Assembly (NCBI GenBank): GCA_027619375.1
Contig: JAQCFL010000009.1
Span: 1-37,675, forward strand
Direction: 5' to 3'
Origin: Verrucomicrobiota bacterium
Lineage (GTDB): Bacteria > Verrucomicrobiota > Verrucomicrobiia > Verrucomicrobiales > Akkermansiaceae
Length of the DNA stretch: 37,675 nucleotides
Shown here: positions 1 to 8,407 of the stretch, one piece after another
Numbering within the stretch: the stretch's first letter is position 1
Layout: every line of letters starts with the position of its first letter
Made by a program: the position numbers and the translations under genes
Notes under the pieces: generated by a model
What the model saw: the letters and a program-made list of their open reading frames with translations, nothing else
The model's database searches: none
Told to the model about the DNA's origin: nothing

Positions 1-2
1 AA

Positions 3-1220
3 TCGACTCTGGCGGAGCAGATTGCGCCGCATTTGACGCGGGCCACCTCACCGATCTGGATGGATGGTTCGACCAGGGTGGAGTGTGCGGAAATTGCGGC
101 GGCGGTGGGGGGGACGGAGGAAGTGTGCCGGCGCAGTGGTTCGATTGCCATTGAGCGGTTTACGGGGCCGCAGATCCGGCGATTTGCGAAGACGGATCCG
201 GAGGGTTGGGCGCGGACCGGGGTGGTGCATTTGGTGAGTTCCTTCATGGCGTCGATTTTGGCCGGTCGGAGCGTGGCGATTGATCACGGGGATGGGGCGG
301 GGATGAACCTGATGAATTTGGCGACGGGGGATTGGGATGCGGGGTTGGTGGCGGCGACCGCGCCGGATTTGGCGGAGAAGCTGCCACCGCTGGCCCCGAC
401 TTCGACGGTGGTGGGAGGGATGGCGGGGTATTTCGTGGAGAAGTATGGGTTCTCGGCGGCTTGCCAGGTGGTGCTCTTCTCGGGGGACAATCCCTGCAGT
501 CTGGTGGGAATGGGGGCCTCCTCGCCGGGGAAGGTGGTGGTGAGTTTGGGGACCAGTGACACGCTCTTTGCGGCGATGCCGGAGCCGAAGACCGATCCGA
601 ATGGGTTTGGGCATGTCTTCGGGAATCCGATGGGGGGCTACATGAGTTTGATCTGTTTCAAGAACGGCTCGCTGGCCCGGGAGCGGGTGAAGGAGGAGTT
701 CGGGCTGTCGTGGGAGGACTTTGGGCCGGAGGGTCTGGCCAAGACACCCGCCGGGAACGAGGGGCGGGTCATGCTGCCGTTCTTTGAGCCGGAGATCACC
801 CCGCGGATGGATACAGGTGGGGCCAGGTATTTCGGGTGGGAAGGGGAACGGGATGGGTTTTCGACGGTGCGGGCTGTTCTGGAGGCGCAGTTCATGAATA
901 TGCGGCTGCACTCCCGTTGGCTGGGGGTGGAGCCGGAGACGATCCTGCTCACCGGGGGGGCCTCGCAGAATGACGGGATCGCCCAGATCGCGGCGGATGT
1001 TTTCGGGAAGCCGGTGGAGCGCCTGAGCGTCACGGGGTCGGCGGGGGTGGGGGCGGCCATGCAGGCGGCAGTGGCGGCGTGTGGCGTGCCGTTGGGGGAG
1101 TTGGAGCAGAAGTTCTGCGCGACGACTCCCGGACGGCGAGTGTTGCCAAAAGATGTTTCCTGCAAAATTTATGAGGATTTCGAGCAAGCCTATGCTCGGG
1201 CCTTGCAGGGGGCTGTCTGA
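3..1220 (+). CDS. xylB: Xylulokinase-like FGGY carbohydrate kinase, 3' part (5' end outside window)
   Basis: The reading frame is open to the left window edge, so the true start lies upstream; about 405 of the usual roughly 500 residues are present. Known role of the family: ATP-dependent phosphorylation of D-xylulose in the cytoplasm. Seen: the segments SGDNPCSLVGMG, VVSLGTSDTLFA and CFKNGSLARE, which resemble eukaryotic-type XYLB more than E. coli XylB, and the C-terminal ATPase motif LLTGGASQNDGIAQIAADVF followed by SAGVGAAMQAA. It is followed after 44 bp by a sugar isomerase/epimerase and two Gfo/Idh/MocA dehydrogenases on the same strand, consistent with a catabolic operon. The FGGY family is secure; the exact substrate is inferred. 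Confidence 0.85.
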   Translation, partial: STLAEQIAPHLTRATSPIWMDGSTRVECAEIAAAVGGTEEVCRRSGSIAIERFTGPQIRRFAKTDPEGWARTGVVHLVSSFMASILAGRSVAIDHGDGAGMNLMNLATGDWDAGLVAATAPDLAEKLPPLAPTSTVVGGMAGYFVEKYGFSAACQVVLFSGDNPCSLVGMGASSPGKVVVSLGTSDTLFAAMPEPKTDPNGFGHVFGNPMGGYMSLICFKNGSLARERVKEEFGLSWEDFGPEGLAKTPAGNEGRVMLPFFEPEITPRMDTGGARYFGWEGERDGFSTVRAVLEAQFMNMRLHSRWLGVEPETILLTGGASQNDGIAQIAADVFGKPVERLSVTGSAGVGAAMQAAVAACGVPLGELEQKFCATTPGRRVLPKDVSCKIYEDFEQAYARALQGAV

Positions 1221-1264
1221 GAGCCTAACAAGGCACCTCGCAATCAGCCAACATACCACTCCTT

Positions 1265-2323
1265 ATGCCACGTCCCGTCACCATGTTCACCGGCCAGTGG
1301 GCCGATCTGTCGCTCGCCGAGCTTTTGCCGCAACTCAAATCGCTCGGTTACGACGGGGTGGAACTTGCCTGTTGGGGCGACCACTTCGATGTGCAGGCGG
1401 CCCTGAAGGAGGAGGGCTACGTGGAGGGGCGGTGGGCGCTGCTCAAGGAGAACGGCATGTCCTGTTACTCGATTTCCTCCCACCTGGTGGGGCAGGCGAT
1501 CTGCGACAACATCGATGAGCGCCACAAGGGGATCCTTCCGCCGCACGTGTGGGGAGACGGGGATCCGGAAGGGGTGCGGCAGCGGGCCGCGCAGGAGATG
1601 ATCGACACAGGCAGGGCCTTGCGGAAATTTTTGGACGCAGGGAAGGACTACATGGCGGGCCAGCAACCGGCCTGCGCGCACAAGGCGGTGGTGAACGGCT
1701 TCACGGGATCGAGCATCTGGCACGCGCTCTATGCCTTTCCTCCGACCAGCCAGGAGTATTTGCAGGAGGGCTTCGATGACTTTGGACGCCGCTTCAAGCC
1801 GATCATGGATGCCTTCGCGAAGGAGGACGTTTACTTCGGTCTGGAGTGTCATCCGACCGAGATTGCCTTCGACATAGTTTCCGCGCAGCGGGCCATCGAT
1901 GCCCTGAACGGTCATGAGCGCTTCGGCTTCAACTACGACCCGAGCCACTTCGGGTATCAGGGGGTGGACTACGTGAATTTCATCCGCACCTTCGCGGACC
2001 GCATCAACCACGTGCACATGAAGGACGTGTGGTGGGGTCACGGTGATGGCTCGGTGGGCGTCTTCGGCGGGCACACCGACTTCTGTGACGCCCGGCGTTT
2101 CTGGGATTTCCGCTCGGTGGGGCGGGGGGACATCGATTTTGAGGAGATCATCGTGGCGCTCAACGACATCGGCTACGGGGGCCCGCTCTCGGTGGAGTGG
2201 GAAGACGGGCGGATGGAGCGCTTTCATGGGGCGGCCGAGAGCTGTGCCTACGTGAAGGGCCTCGATTTTCCCCGGAACGAGTCTTCGATGTTTGATGCTG
2301 CCTTTGAAGCGGATAAGCGCTAG
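1265..2323 (+). CDS. Sugar phosphate isomerase/epimerase (xylose-isomerase-like TIM barrel)
   Basis: This 352-residue protein has the AP-endonuclease-2/xylose-isomerase TIM-barrel pattern. Likely metal ligands are visible in strand-end motifs: Glu in [12 protein letters not shown], Asp and His in [10 protein letters not shown], His in [11 protein letters not shown], and Glu near the end in [11 protein letters not shown]. The family interconverts keto or aldo sugars, or inososes, in the cytoplasm. It lies between the xylulokinase and two Gfo/Idh/MocA dehydrogenases, 11 bp before the first of them, so co-transcription is likely. The substrate cannot be read from the sequence. The ATG at 1265 starts directly at the conserved N-terminal strand ([19 protein letters not shown]). 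Confidence 0.87.
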   Translation: MPRPVTMFTGQWADLSLAELLPQLKSLGYDGVELACWGDHFDVQAALKEEGYVEGRWALLKENGMSCYSISSHLVGQAICDNIDERHKGILPPHVWGDGDPEGVRQRAAQEMIDTGRALRKFLDAGKDYMAGQQPACAHKAVVNGFTGSSIWHALYAFPPTSQEYLQEGFDDFGRRFKPIMDAFAKEDVYFGLECHPTEIAFDIVSAQRAIDALNGHERFGFNYDPSHFGYQGVDYVNFIRTFADRINHVHMKDVWWGHGDGSVGVFGGHTDFCDARRFWDFRSVGRGDIDFEEIIVALNDIGYGGPLSVEWEDGRMERFHGAAESCAYVKGLDFPRNESSMFDAAFEADKR

Positions 2324-2334
2324 AGACTACTTCC

Positions 2335-3414
2335 ATGGCAACGAAAGTAGGAGTAGTGGGGGCGGGCGGCATGCTGCAGTATCATGCGGCGGGATTTCGG
2401 GCGGCCGGCGCGGAGATCGTGGCGGTGGCGGATGTGAACGAAGCGGCGGCCAAGGCGGCGGCCGCGAAGTGGGACATTCCGCAGGCCTTTGGCAGCGTTG
2501 AGGCGATGTTGAGGGACGGCGGAGTGGATGCGGTGAGCGTGATCGTGCCGAACAAGTTTCACGGGCCGGTGGCGATCCAGTGTCTGAATGCGGGCAAGGA
2601 CGTCTTTTGCGAGAAGCCCCCGGCGCTGAGTGCTCCGGAGGTTGCGGAGATGATCGCGGCGGCGGACAAGGCGGGGAAGCGGTTGATGTTCAACTTCAAC
2701 AACCGGGCCCGACCGGAGTCGCTGGCGATGGCGGACTACATCCGCAATGGTGATGTGGGGACGGTGAACTCGGCGCAGGCCCAGTGGATTCGGCGGACCG
2801 GGATTCCCGGTTTCGGGGGATGGTTCACCACCAAGGAACTGGCGGGTGGTGGGCCGCTGATCGACCTGCTGCACATGATCGATCTGGCCATGTATTTCAT
2901 GGGATACCCGGAAGCGGAGTATGTGATGGGGCAGACCTTTGATGATCACATCACCGACAAGACCTTCAAGGGTCCCTGGGGAATTCCGGACCGGGTGGGC
3001 GGGGTGACCGATGTGGAGGCTGCGGCGCATGGCTTTGTGAAGTTCAAGACCGGACAGGTGTTGAGTTTGCGGTGTTCCTGGGCGGAGATGAACCATCGGG
3101 AGGTGTGTTCGGTGGTTTTCCAGGGGACCAAGGCGGGAGGCAAGGTGGAGCGTTTGTTCCGGGTGGACGGGCTCGACGAGACCTTCATCGACAGCTGTGA
3201 GCTCTATACGCACGAGAATGGACGGGCGGTGAACCGCAAGGTGGTGACCGAGGAATGTGAGGACATGGGCAGGGTCCGCTCGGCAGAGAACTTCATCCTC
3301 GCCCTGGAGGGCAGGGAAGAGCCCTTCAACACCGCCGAGCAGGGTTTGCGGCTCATGCAGGTGATCGACGCGGTCTATGAGTCGGCCCGCACGGGAGCTC
3401 CGGTGGCGCTCTAG
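2335..3414 (+). CDS. Gfo/Idh/MocA family NAD(P)-dependent oxidoreductase
   Basis: The 359-residue protein begins with a Rossmann nucleotide-binding segment (VGVVGAGGMLQYHAAGF, residues 5-21) followed by the acidic end of strand 2 (VADVN). The family signature EKP is at residues 93-95 (CEKPPALSAPEV), and the C-terminal domain holds the catalytic-type motif GGGPLIDLLHMIDLAMYFMG. Such enzymes oxidise or reduce cyclic sugars or inositols with NAD(P). The start is 11 bp after the isomerase stop, and a second paralogous dehydrogenase follows after 27 bp, so this is the third gene of a sugar-catabolic operon. The exact substrate is unknown. Confidence 0.88.
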   Translation: MATKVGVVGAGGMLQYHAAGFRAAGAEIVAVADVNEAAAKAAAAKWDIPQAFGSVEAMLRDGGVDAVSVIVPNKFHGPVAIQCLNAGKDVFCEKPPALSAPEVAEMIAAADKAGKRLMFNFNNRARPESLAMADYIRNGDVGTVNSAQAQWIRRTGIPGFGGWFTTKELAGGGPLIDLLHMIDLAMYFMGYPEAEYVMGQTFDDHITDKTFKGPWGIPDRVGGVTDVEAAAHGFVKFKTGQVLSLRCSWAEMNHREVCSVVFQGTKAGGKVERLFRVDGLDETFIDSCELYTHENGRAVNRKVVTEECEDMGRVRSAENFILALEGREEPFNTAEQGLRLMQVIDAVYESARTGAPVAL

Positions 3415-3441
3415 CGAAACATTTTACCCAAACAGAAGACG

Positions 3442-4602
3442 ATGGCAATGAAGCGAAAATTACGCATGGGAATGGTTGGAGGAGGTCGCGGAGCCTTCAT
3501 TGGAGCGGTGCACCGCATGGCCGCCAATCTGGATGGCCAGATTGAGCTGGTGGCCGGGGCCTTTTCCTCGGATCCCGAGAAATCGAAGCTGTCGGGAGAG
3601 GATTTTTTCCTCGATGCCGAGCGGGTCTATGGGTCCTACGCCGAGATGGCGGAGAAGGAGGCGGCGCGGGAGGACAAGATCGATTTCGTGACCATCGTCG
3701 TGCAGAACCATCTGCATTTTGCGGTGGCGAAGACGTTTCTTGAGGCGGGATTCAACGTCATCTGTGATAAGCCAATGACCCTGACCCTCGAGCAGGGGCT
3801 GGAGTTGCGTGAGATAGTGGCGAAGAGCGGGAAGGTCTTTTGCCTGACGCACAACTACACCGGCTATCCGATGGTGAAGGAGGCCAGGCGCATGGTGCGG
3901 GACGGGGAGCTGGGACGTCTCTTGAAAGTGGTGGCGGAGTACCCGCAGGGTTACGCGGTGGGCGATGTGGAAGGGGAGGGGCAGGGCAAGATTTCCAACT
4001 GGCGGGCCGATCCAAAGGTGGCCGGGGCCTCGAACTGCATGGGGGACATCGGCACCCATGCGCACAATTTGGTGCGCTACATCACCGGACTGGAGATCGA
4101 GGAGATCGCCGCGGAGCTGACCGCCTTCATTCCCGGACGGGAGTTGGATGACGACGGCAACTGTCTGGTGCGTTTCACGGGCGGGGTGAAGGGCCTCATC
4201 TTTGCCTCCCAGATTTCAAACGGTGACGAGAATGCGTTGAGCATCCGGGCCTATGGAACGAAGGCGTCCATTGAGTGGCATCAGGAGGATCCCAACGAGC
4301 TGATCGTGAAGTATGCCAACGCGCCGCGGAAAACCTACCGGCGGGGCAACGACTATCTTGGTTCGGCCGCGGCGGCGAACAGCCGGACGCCATTTGCCCA
4401 CCCGGAGGGCTTCATCGAGGCCTTTGCCAACATCTACCTCGCGGCGGCGGGAGCGATTGCCGATCAGCTGGAGGGCAAGTCCGCTCCGGAAGGCGGCTAT
4501 GATTTCCCCACGGTGGACGACGGCGTGGCGGGGATGGCCTTCATTGAGGCCACCGTGCGTTCCTCGCAGAACAACGCGGCCTGGGTGAAGCCGAAGGCTT
4601 GA
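3442..4602 (+). CDS. Gfo/Idh/MocA family oxidoreductase (second paralogue)
   Basis: The 386-residue protein has an N-terminal Rossmann segment (MGMVGGGRGAFIGAVHRMAA) and the lysine signature as CDKP around residues 108-111, with Asp replacing the Glu of the neighbouring paralogue, a variant common in this family. The motif GDIGTHAHNLVRYITG matches the conserved catalytic helix of the C-terminal domain. The two dehydrogenases are only distantly similar and may act on successive intermediates of one pathway. It is the last gene of the operon; its stop is about 20 bp from the stop of a convergent operon and no terminator hairpin is visible between them. ATGs at 3442 and 3448 are both possible. 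Confidence 0.87.
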   Translation: MAMKRKLRMGMVGGGRGAFIGAVHRMAANLDGQIELVAGAFSSDPEKSKLSGEDFFLDAERVYGSYAEMAEKEAAREDKIDFVTIVVQNHLHFAVAKTFLEAGFNVICDKPMTLTLEQGLELREIVAKSGKVFCLTHNYTGYPMVKEARRMVRDGELGRLLKVVAEYPQGYAVGDVEGEGQGKISNWRADPKVAGASNCMGDIGTHAHNLVRYITGLEIEEIAAELTAFIPGRELDDDGNCLVRFTGGVKGLIFASQISNGDENALSIRAYGTKASIEWHQEDPNELIVKYANAPRKTYRRGNDYLGSAAAANSRTPFAHPEGFIEAFANIYLAAAGAIADQLEGKSAPEGGYDFPTVDDGVAGMAFIEATVRSSQNNAAWVKPKA

Positions 4603-4622
4603 GCGGAGAGGGGCGTTGGGAA

Positions 4623-5840
4623 CTAAGGGGAGCTTTCGGCCCCGGCCTCCAGCCATTCCTTGAATTGGCGTTCTTCGAAAAGCCGTTTGGCGAGGAGGGC
4701 GTAGCCTTCGGTGAGGGGATGGCTGGTGTCGCCGTAGAAGTCGCTGGGCAGGACTTCCGGAGCGAAGTTGGAGACCTGCTCCGCATCGAGCCGTTCGCGC
4801 ACGCCCTCGACCAGCTTGCGAAACACGACGCGGTTTTCGGGAATCATGGTGTGTTCGTTGAGCGGGCCGATGACGACGAAGATGTCGTTGCCGCGTTCAC
4901 GCAACAGGTTCACGAGACGTTGAAACGCGCCCCATTGCAGGGAGGTGTCTAGGTCCACCCATTCGAACCGCGAGGTGCCCTCTCCGGTGGTGGACCACGG
5001 CTTGTGCCGGGGACTGGCCGGGCCGCGCAGAGGATCGTCCTCCGGGGCGGCGGGCACGACCATGGTGATCTGTGAGACCGGATTCTTGTAGGTGTTGGGA
5101 AATTTCGGGGGGAGCCCGCCGTCGTCCGCGAGGGTCCAGTCGATCAGGCTGTTCTGGTTGAAGTAGGCGGTCTGCAAATGCTCGGTCCAGCCGAAGAACG
5201 GCACCCTCCGTTCGAGGACGTTGCTCAGGCGCACGTTCGCGTCGGCGCGGTAACAGGGAATCCGCGGGGAGAACTGCGGCACGAGTTTCGGGTGGTTGAA
5301 CTTCTCCTCCTTCTCGGTCTGCAAATCCGCCTTGGGACTGCTCATCCAAAGCAGGTTGCAGTGCAGGATCACCTTCCGGTCGTGGATCGGCCCGCCGTAA
5401 CTCCCGATCAGGCCCTCAAGGGCGAGTGGGAAGAGGCCGTTCCCCCCGCCGTTGACGAAGCGGTTGGTCGCGTCCGTTTCGCGATCCAGAAAGTGGGGGA
5501 GTGTGCCGTCGGGCAAAACGAACTCGCCCCACACCACGGAGTCACCGATCACGACGACCTGCTCCGGATTGTCGAGCCGCTCCATGCGGCGTTGGTAGAG
5601 CCAGTAGTCCTTGCTCAGGTCGTAAGGAATCCGGTAGTCGGTCCCGATGTCAAAACGCTCGAGGCGTTTCCACAAGCACGGCGTCGCCAAAACGATGGCC
5701 AGGATCAGGCCGCCCACAAACGCCCATTGCCGGAGATTGAGGCGGACCGTGTTCGTGGCGAAGTAGGGCGGGTCGGCCTCACCGGCCCTACCGGCAGCTG
5801 ATTCGTTCCGGGCGGCGTTGGGATTGGCGGTTTGTTTCAT
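4623..5840 (-). CDS. SGNH-hydrolase-like membrane-anchored protein, MBOAT partner
   Basis: A 405-residue protein with one N-terminal transmembrane segment (about residues 38-56, FVGGLILAIVLATPCLW) and a large extracytoplasmic domain. The SGNH block I is visible as VVVIGDSVVWGEF (GDS at 99-101), and the C-terminal Asp/His block as YGDTSHPLTEGY. Proteins of this type (AlgX/AlgJ or DltD-like) take acyl groups delivered by an MBOAT transporter and esterify extracellular polymers. The MBOAT gene lies immediately upstream with an 18-bp gap, which supports that role. The acceptor polymer is not identifiable. Hydrolase rather than transferase activity cannot be excluded. Confidence 0.8.
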   Translation of the reverse strand: MKQTANPNAARNESAAGRAGEADPPYFATNTVRLNLRQWAFVGGLILAIVLATPCLWKRLERFDIGTDYRIPYDLSKDYWLYQRRMERLDNPEQVVVIGDSVVWGEFVLPDGTLPHFLDRETDATNRFVNGGGNGLFPLALEGLIGSYGGPIHDRKVILHCNLLWMSSPKADLQTEKEEKFNHPKLVPQFSPRIPCYRADANVRLSNVLERRVPFFGWTEHLQTAYFNQNSLIDWTLADDGGLPPKFPNTYKNPVSQITMVVPAAPEDDPLRGPASPRHKPWSTTGEGTSRFEWVDLDTSLQWGAFQRLVNLLRERGNDIFVVIGPLNEHTMIPENRVVFRKLVEGVRERLDAEQVSNFAPEVLPSDFYGDTSHPLTEGYALLAKRLFEERQFKEWLEAGAESSP

Positions 5841-5858
5841 GTCGCGGCGGTCGGTTGC

Positions 5859-7463
5859 TCAGAATTGAAAGTAGATGAAGGCGCCGCCTTCGGACGAGAA
5901 CAGAAGCAGGTAGAGAATCATCCCGGCGGCCAGTCCCACGCGGACGGGTTTGAGCTGAAGCCACGGCCGCCAGTGCGACTCGTAGAAAAACTGGTAGAGC
6001 CAGATTGCCGCCATCAATCCCAGCATCAACGCCGGACAATACGGATCGCTCCAGGCCGTGGTGAAGATCCGTTCCACGACGAGCAGGGCGTCGTCCAGCG
6101 ACAGCGCGCGGAAGAAGATCCAGGCGAAACAGACGAACGCGAAGACCATCAGCTGTTTGGCGAAACGCGGTACCCGTTCGCGATAGAACTCCGAACGTTC
6201 CAGTTCGCGCGTGACGACGCAGCCGACCGCGTGCAGCGCGCCCCAGATCACAAAGGTCCAGGCCGCGCCGTGCCAGATTGCCGAGATGAGCAGGGTGAGG
6301 AAGAGGTTGCGATAGGTCAGCAGCTTGCCGCCGCGGTTGCCGCCGAGGGGAATGTACACGTAGTCGCGAAACCACGTTGAAAGGCTGATGTGCCAGCGCG
6401 ACCAGAAGTCGCCGAGGCCGGTGGCGAGGTAGGGATTGTTGAAATTCAACATCAGCTTGAACCCCATGATCCGCGCCACGCCGCGGGCCATGTCCGTGTA
6501 ACCGCTGAAGTCGAAATAGATTTGCCAGGCGAAGGCGACCGTTGCCAGGACGAGGGCTGAGGCGTTGTACGATCCGGGGTCGTCGTAAACGCGGTCCACG
6601 TAGTAAGAAAGGTAGTTTGCCAGGGCCAGTTTCTTGAAGAGCCCGACCAGAAACAGGGAGAGGCCGTCGGCCACGTCCTGTCGGCGGATGGGCGGCGCGG
6701 AATTGAACTGTGGCAGGAGGTTGCTGGCCCGCTCGATCGGTCCGGCCACGAGTTGCGGGAAGAACGACACGAAGGAGGCGAAGCGGACGAAGCTGCGTTC
6801 GCGGTGGATGTTCCCGAAATAGAAGTCGATGGTGTAGCTCATCGACTGGAAGGTGTAGAAGGAGATGCCGACCGGCAGCAGGTAGTCGAACCCGAAGGGC
6901 ATGAGTGTGTAGGGCTCCGGAAAGCCCGCGGTCACTTGCAGCCAGTTGTGCAGGATGTAATTCAGGTTGTCCGTGAAGAATTCCGCGTATTTGAAGAAGA
7001 CCAGCAGCGAGAGGTTGTTGATCAGGCTGACGACAAGCCAGGTCTTGCGGTGGCTGAACAACGCGCCCCAGGTCATCAACAGAAAGATCAGGGCGAGCCC
7101 GGCCATCATCGGGCGCAAGGTGGCCTCCCCGAAGATCCCCACGCCGATGCTGGCGAGGGCGCCGGCACCACAGATCAGGTAGGCGCGTTTCAGCGCCGCG
7201 TTGTCAAACCGCAGGCGCGTGAGCCGGCCGCGCAGGTCCACGGGTGTGCCGTCGCGCGGACAGTGGTCCATGAGCAGGACGATGAAGTAATCCAGCGCCG
7301 TCGAATACGCGACCAGGACGAGGTAGTAGGGGTTCCACCAGCCGTAGAAAACGTAGGACGCGAGCAGCAGCCAGTGAATCCAGAAGTTCGTTCGTCGCAA
7401 CGCCAGGAATACCGGCATCACGACCAGCATGAAGATCAGGAATGGCCAGGTGTGGAAGAGCAT
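5859..7463 (-). CDS. MBOAT family O-acyltransferase (AlgI-like)
   Basis: A 534-residue polytopic membrane protein. The diagnostic AlgI-type motifs are present: FWSRWHISLSTWFRDYVYIP with His358, and the catalytic-type SAIWHGAAWTFVIWG with His398, plus PVGISFYTFQSMSYTIDFYF and LVAGPIERA. Known role: movement of acyl (usually acetyl) groups across the inner membrane for O-acylation of exopolysaccharide or cell-wall polymers. It carries an extra hydrophobic stretch around residues 95-150 after the first helices, making it somewhat longer than typical AlgI. It sits between a SUMF1-fold lipoprotein and an SGNH-type protein with gaps of about 20 bp, consistent with one operon. Confidence 0.92.
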   Translation of the reverse strand: MLFHTWPFLIFMLVVMPVFLALRRTNFWIHWLLLASYVFYGWWNPYYLVLVAYSTALDYFIVLLMDHCPRDGTPVDLRGRLTRLRFDNAALKRAYLICGAGALASIGVGIFGEATLRPMMAGLALIFLLMTWGALFSHRKTWLVVSLINNLSLLVFFKYAEFFTDNLNYILHNWLQVTAGFPEPYTLMPFGFDYLLPVGISFYTFQSMSYTIDFYFGNIHRERSFVRFASFVSFFPQLVAGPIERASNLLPQFNSAPPIRRQDVADGLSLFLVGLFKKLALANYLSYYVDRVYDDPGSYNASALVLATVAFAWQIYFDFSGYTDMARGVARIMGFKLMLNFNNPYLATGLGDFWSRWHISLSTWFRDYVYIPLGGNRGGKLLTYRNLFLTLLISAIWHGAAWTFVIWGALHAVGCVVTRELERSEFYRERVPRFAKQLMVFAFVCFAWIFFRALSLDDALLVVERIFTTAWSDPYCPALMLGLMAAIWLYQFFYESHWRPWLQLKPVRVGLAAGMILYLLLFSSEGGAFIYFQF

Positions 7464-7485
7464 GGAACGGCGGGATTTATGTCCG

Positions 7486-8403
7486 TCACGTTTTCTTCGT
7501 CAGCGCGGCCACCTCTTCCGCGGTCACCCGGCGGACACAGCGGAAGCCGCAATAGTCCGTGTAGAAGCATGCGTCGGTGTTGCCGGTGCGCTGGCCCTGC
7601 CGAAAACTCGCGCGGCACATGTCCGCGCTGGATTTCCAGGACCCGCCGCGCATGACGCGCTTGACGTCCAGGCCGGGATCGGCCGGACCGGTCGGGTCCG
7701 TTCCGGGACTATTCGAGTAGTAATCCGCGCTGTAAACGTCTTCGCACCATTCGGAGACGTTTCCATAAAGTCCGTAGATGCCCCAGCGGTTCGGCTTGCG
7801 CCCGGCTGTGGGATGGGTCCGCTCGCGGGCGTTTTCGTCATACCACGCATACTGCCGCAAGCGGTCGGCGTTGCCGAAGGAGTAGGGTTGGTCGGAGCCG
7901 GCGCGGCAGGCGTATTCCCATTCCGCCTCGGTCGGCAAGCGGTAGCCGTTCGCATTGTAATCGCAGTCCCATTCCTTGGTCTTCTCGTCATAGCACGGCG
8001 TGAGACCTTCCAGGAGCGAGCGTTCGTTGCAGTAGGTCTTGGCGTCCCGCCAGCGCACGCGCTCGACAGGATTCGCCTCGTTGTCCTGCCAGTGGGAGGG
8101 GTTCGGGAGCTGTACCTTGGCGAACATGGCGTGCGTCACCTCGGTCTTGTCCATCGCGAACGCGGAGAGCTCGACGGTGTGCGCGGGCGCCTCGTCGGGA
8201 TTGCCCCTGTCGTAGCCCATCTTGAAGGTGCCCCCCGGCAGGAAAACCATCTCCACGCCGGAGGCGGTGACAAAGTTGACGGTAGCGGCGGAGGAGGAAT
8301 TGGATCCATCCGAGCCGCCGGAGGTGTCGTCCGATTCCCGGGAGCAAGCGCCGAGGATGAGCAGGACTGCGAGCCCGAATGGGCCTGTCAATGAATAATT
8401 CAC
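7486..8403 (-). CDS. SUMF1/formylglycine-generating-enzyme-fold lipoprotein
   Basis: A 305-residue protein with a GTG start, a signal peptide and a lipobox (LILGAC, Cys20), then a Ser/Asp/Gly-rich linker and a FGE-sulfatase domain from about residue 45. Seen: GGTFKMG, DKTEVTHAMF, RLPTEAEWEYACRAG, GLYGNVSEWCED, MRGGSW and GFRCVRR, all typical of the fold. In true formylglycine-generating enzymes two cysteines lie in a C-x4-C arrangement near the C-terminus; here Cys263 is present but the second position (268) is Arg. It therefore probably does not modify sulfatases and may bind carbohydrate or another ligand on the cell surface. It is separated by 4 bp from the upstream propeller gene. Confidence 0.87.
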   Translation of the reverse strand: MNYSLTGPFGLAVLLILGACSRESDDTSGGSDGSNSSSAATVNFVTASGVEMVFLPGGTFKMGYDRGNPDEAPAHTVELSAFAMDKTEVTHAMFAKVQLPNPSHWQDNEANPVERVRWRDAKTYCNERSLLEGLTPCYDEKTKEWDCDYNANGYRLPTEAEWEYACRAGSDQPYSFGNADRLRQYAWYDENARERTHPTAGRKPNRWGIYGLYGNVSEWCEDVYSADYYSNSPGTDPTGPADPGLDVKRVMRGGSWKSSADMCRASFRQGQRTGNTDACFYTDYCGFRCVRRVTAEEVAALTKKT

Positions 8404-8407
8404 AAGA

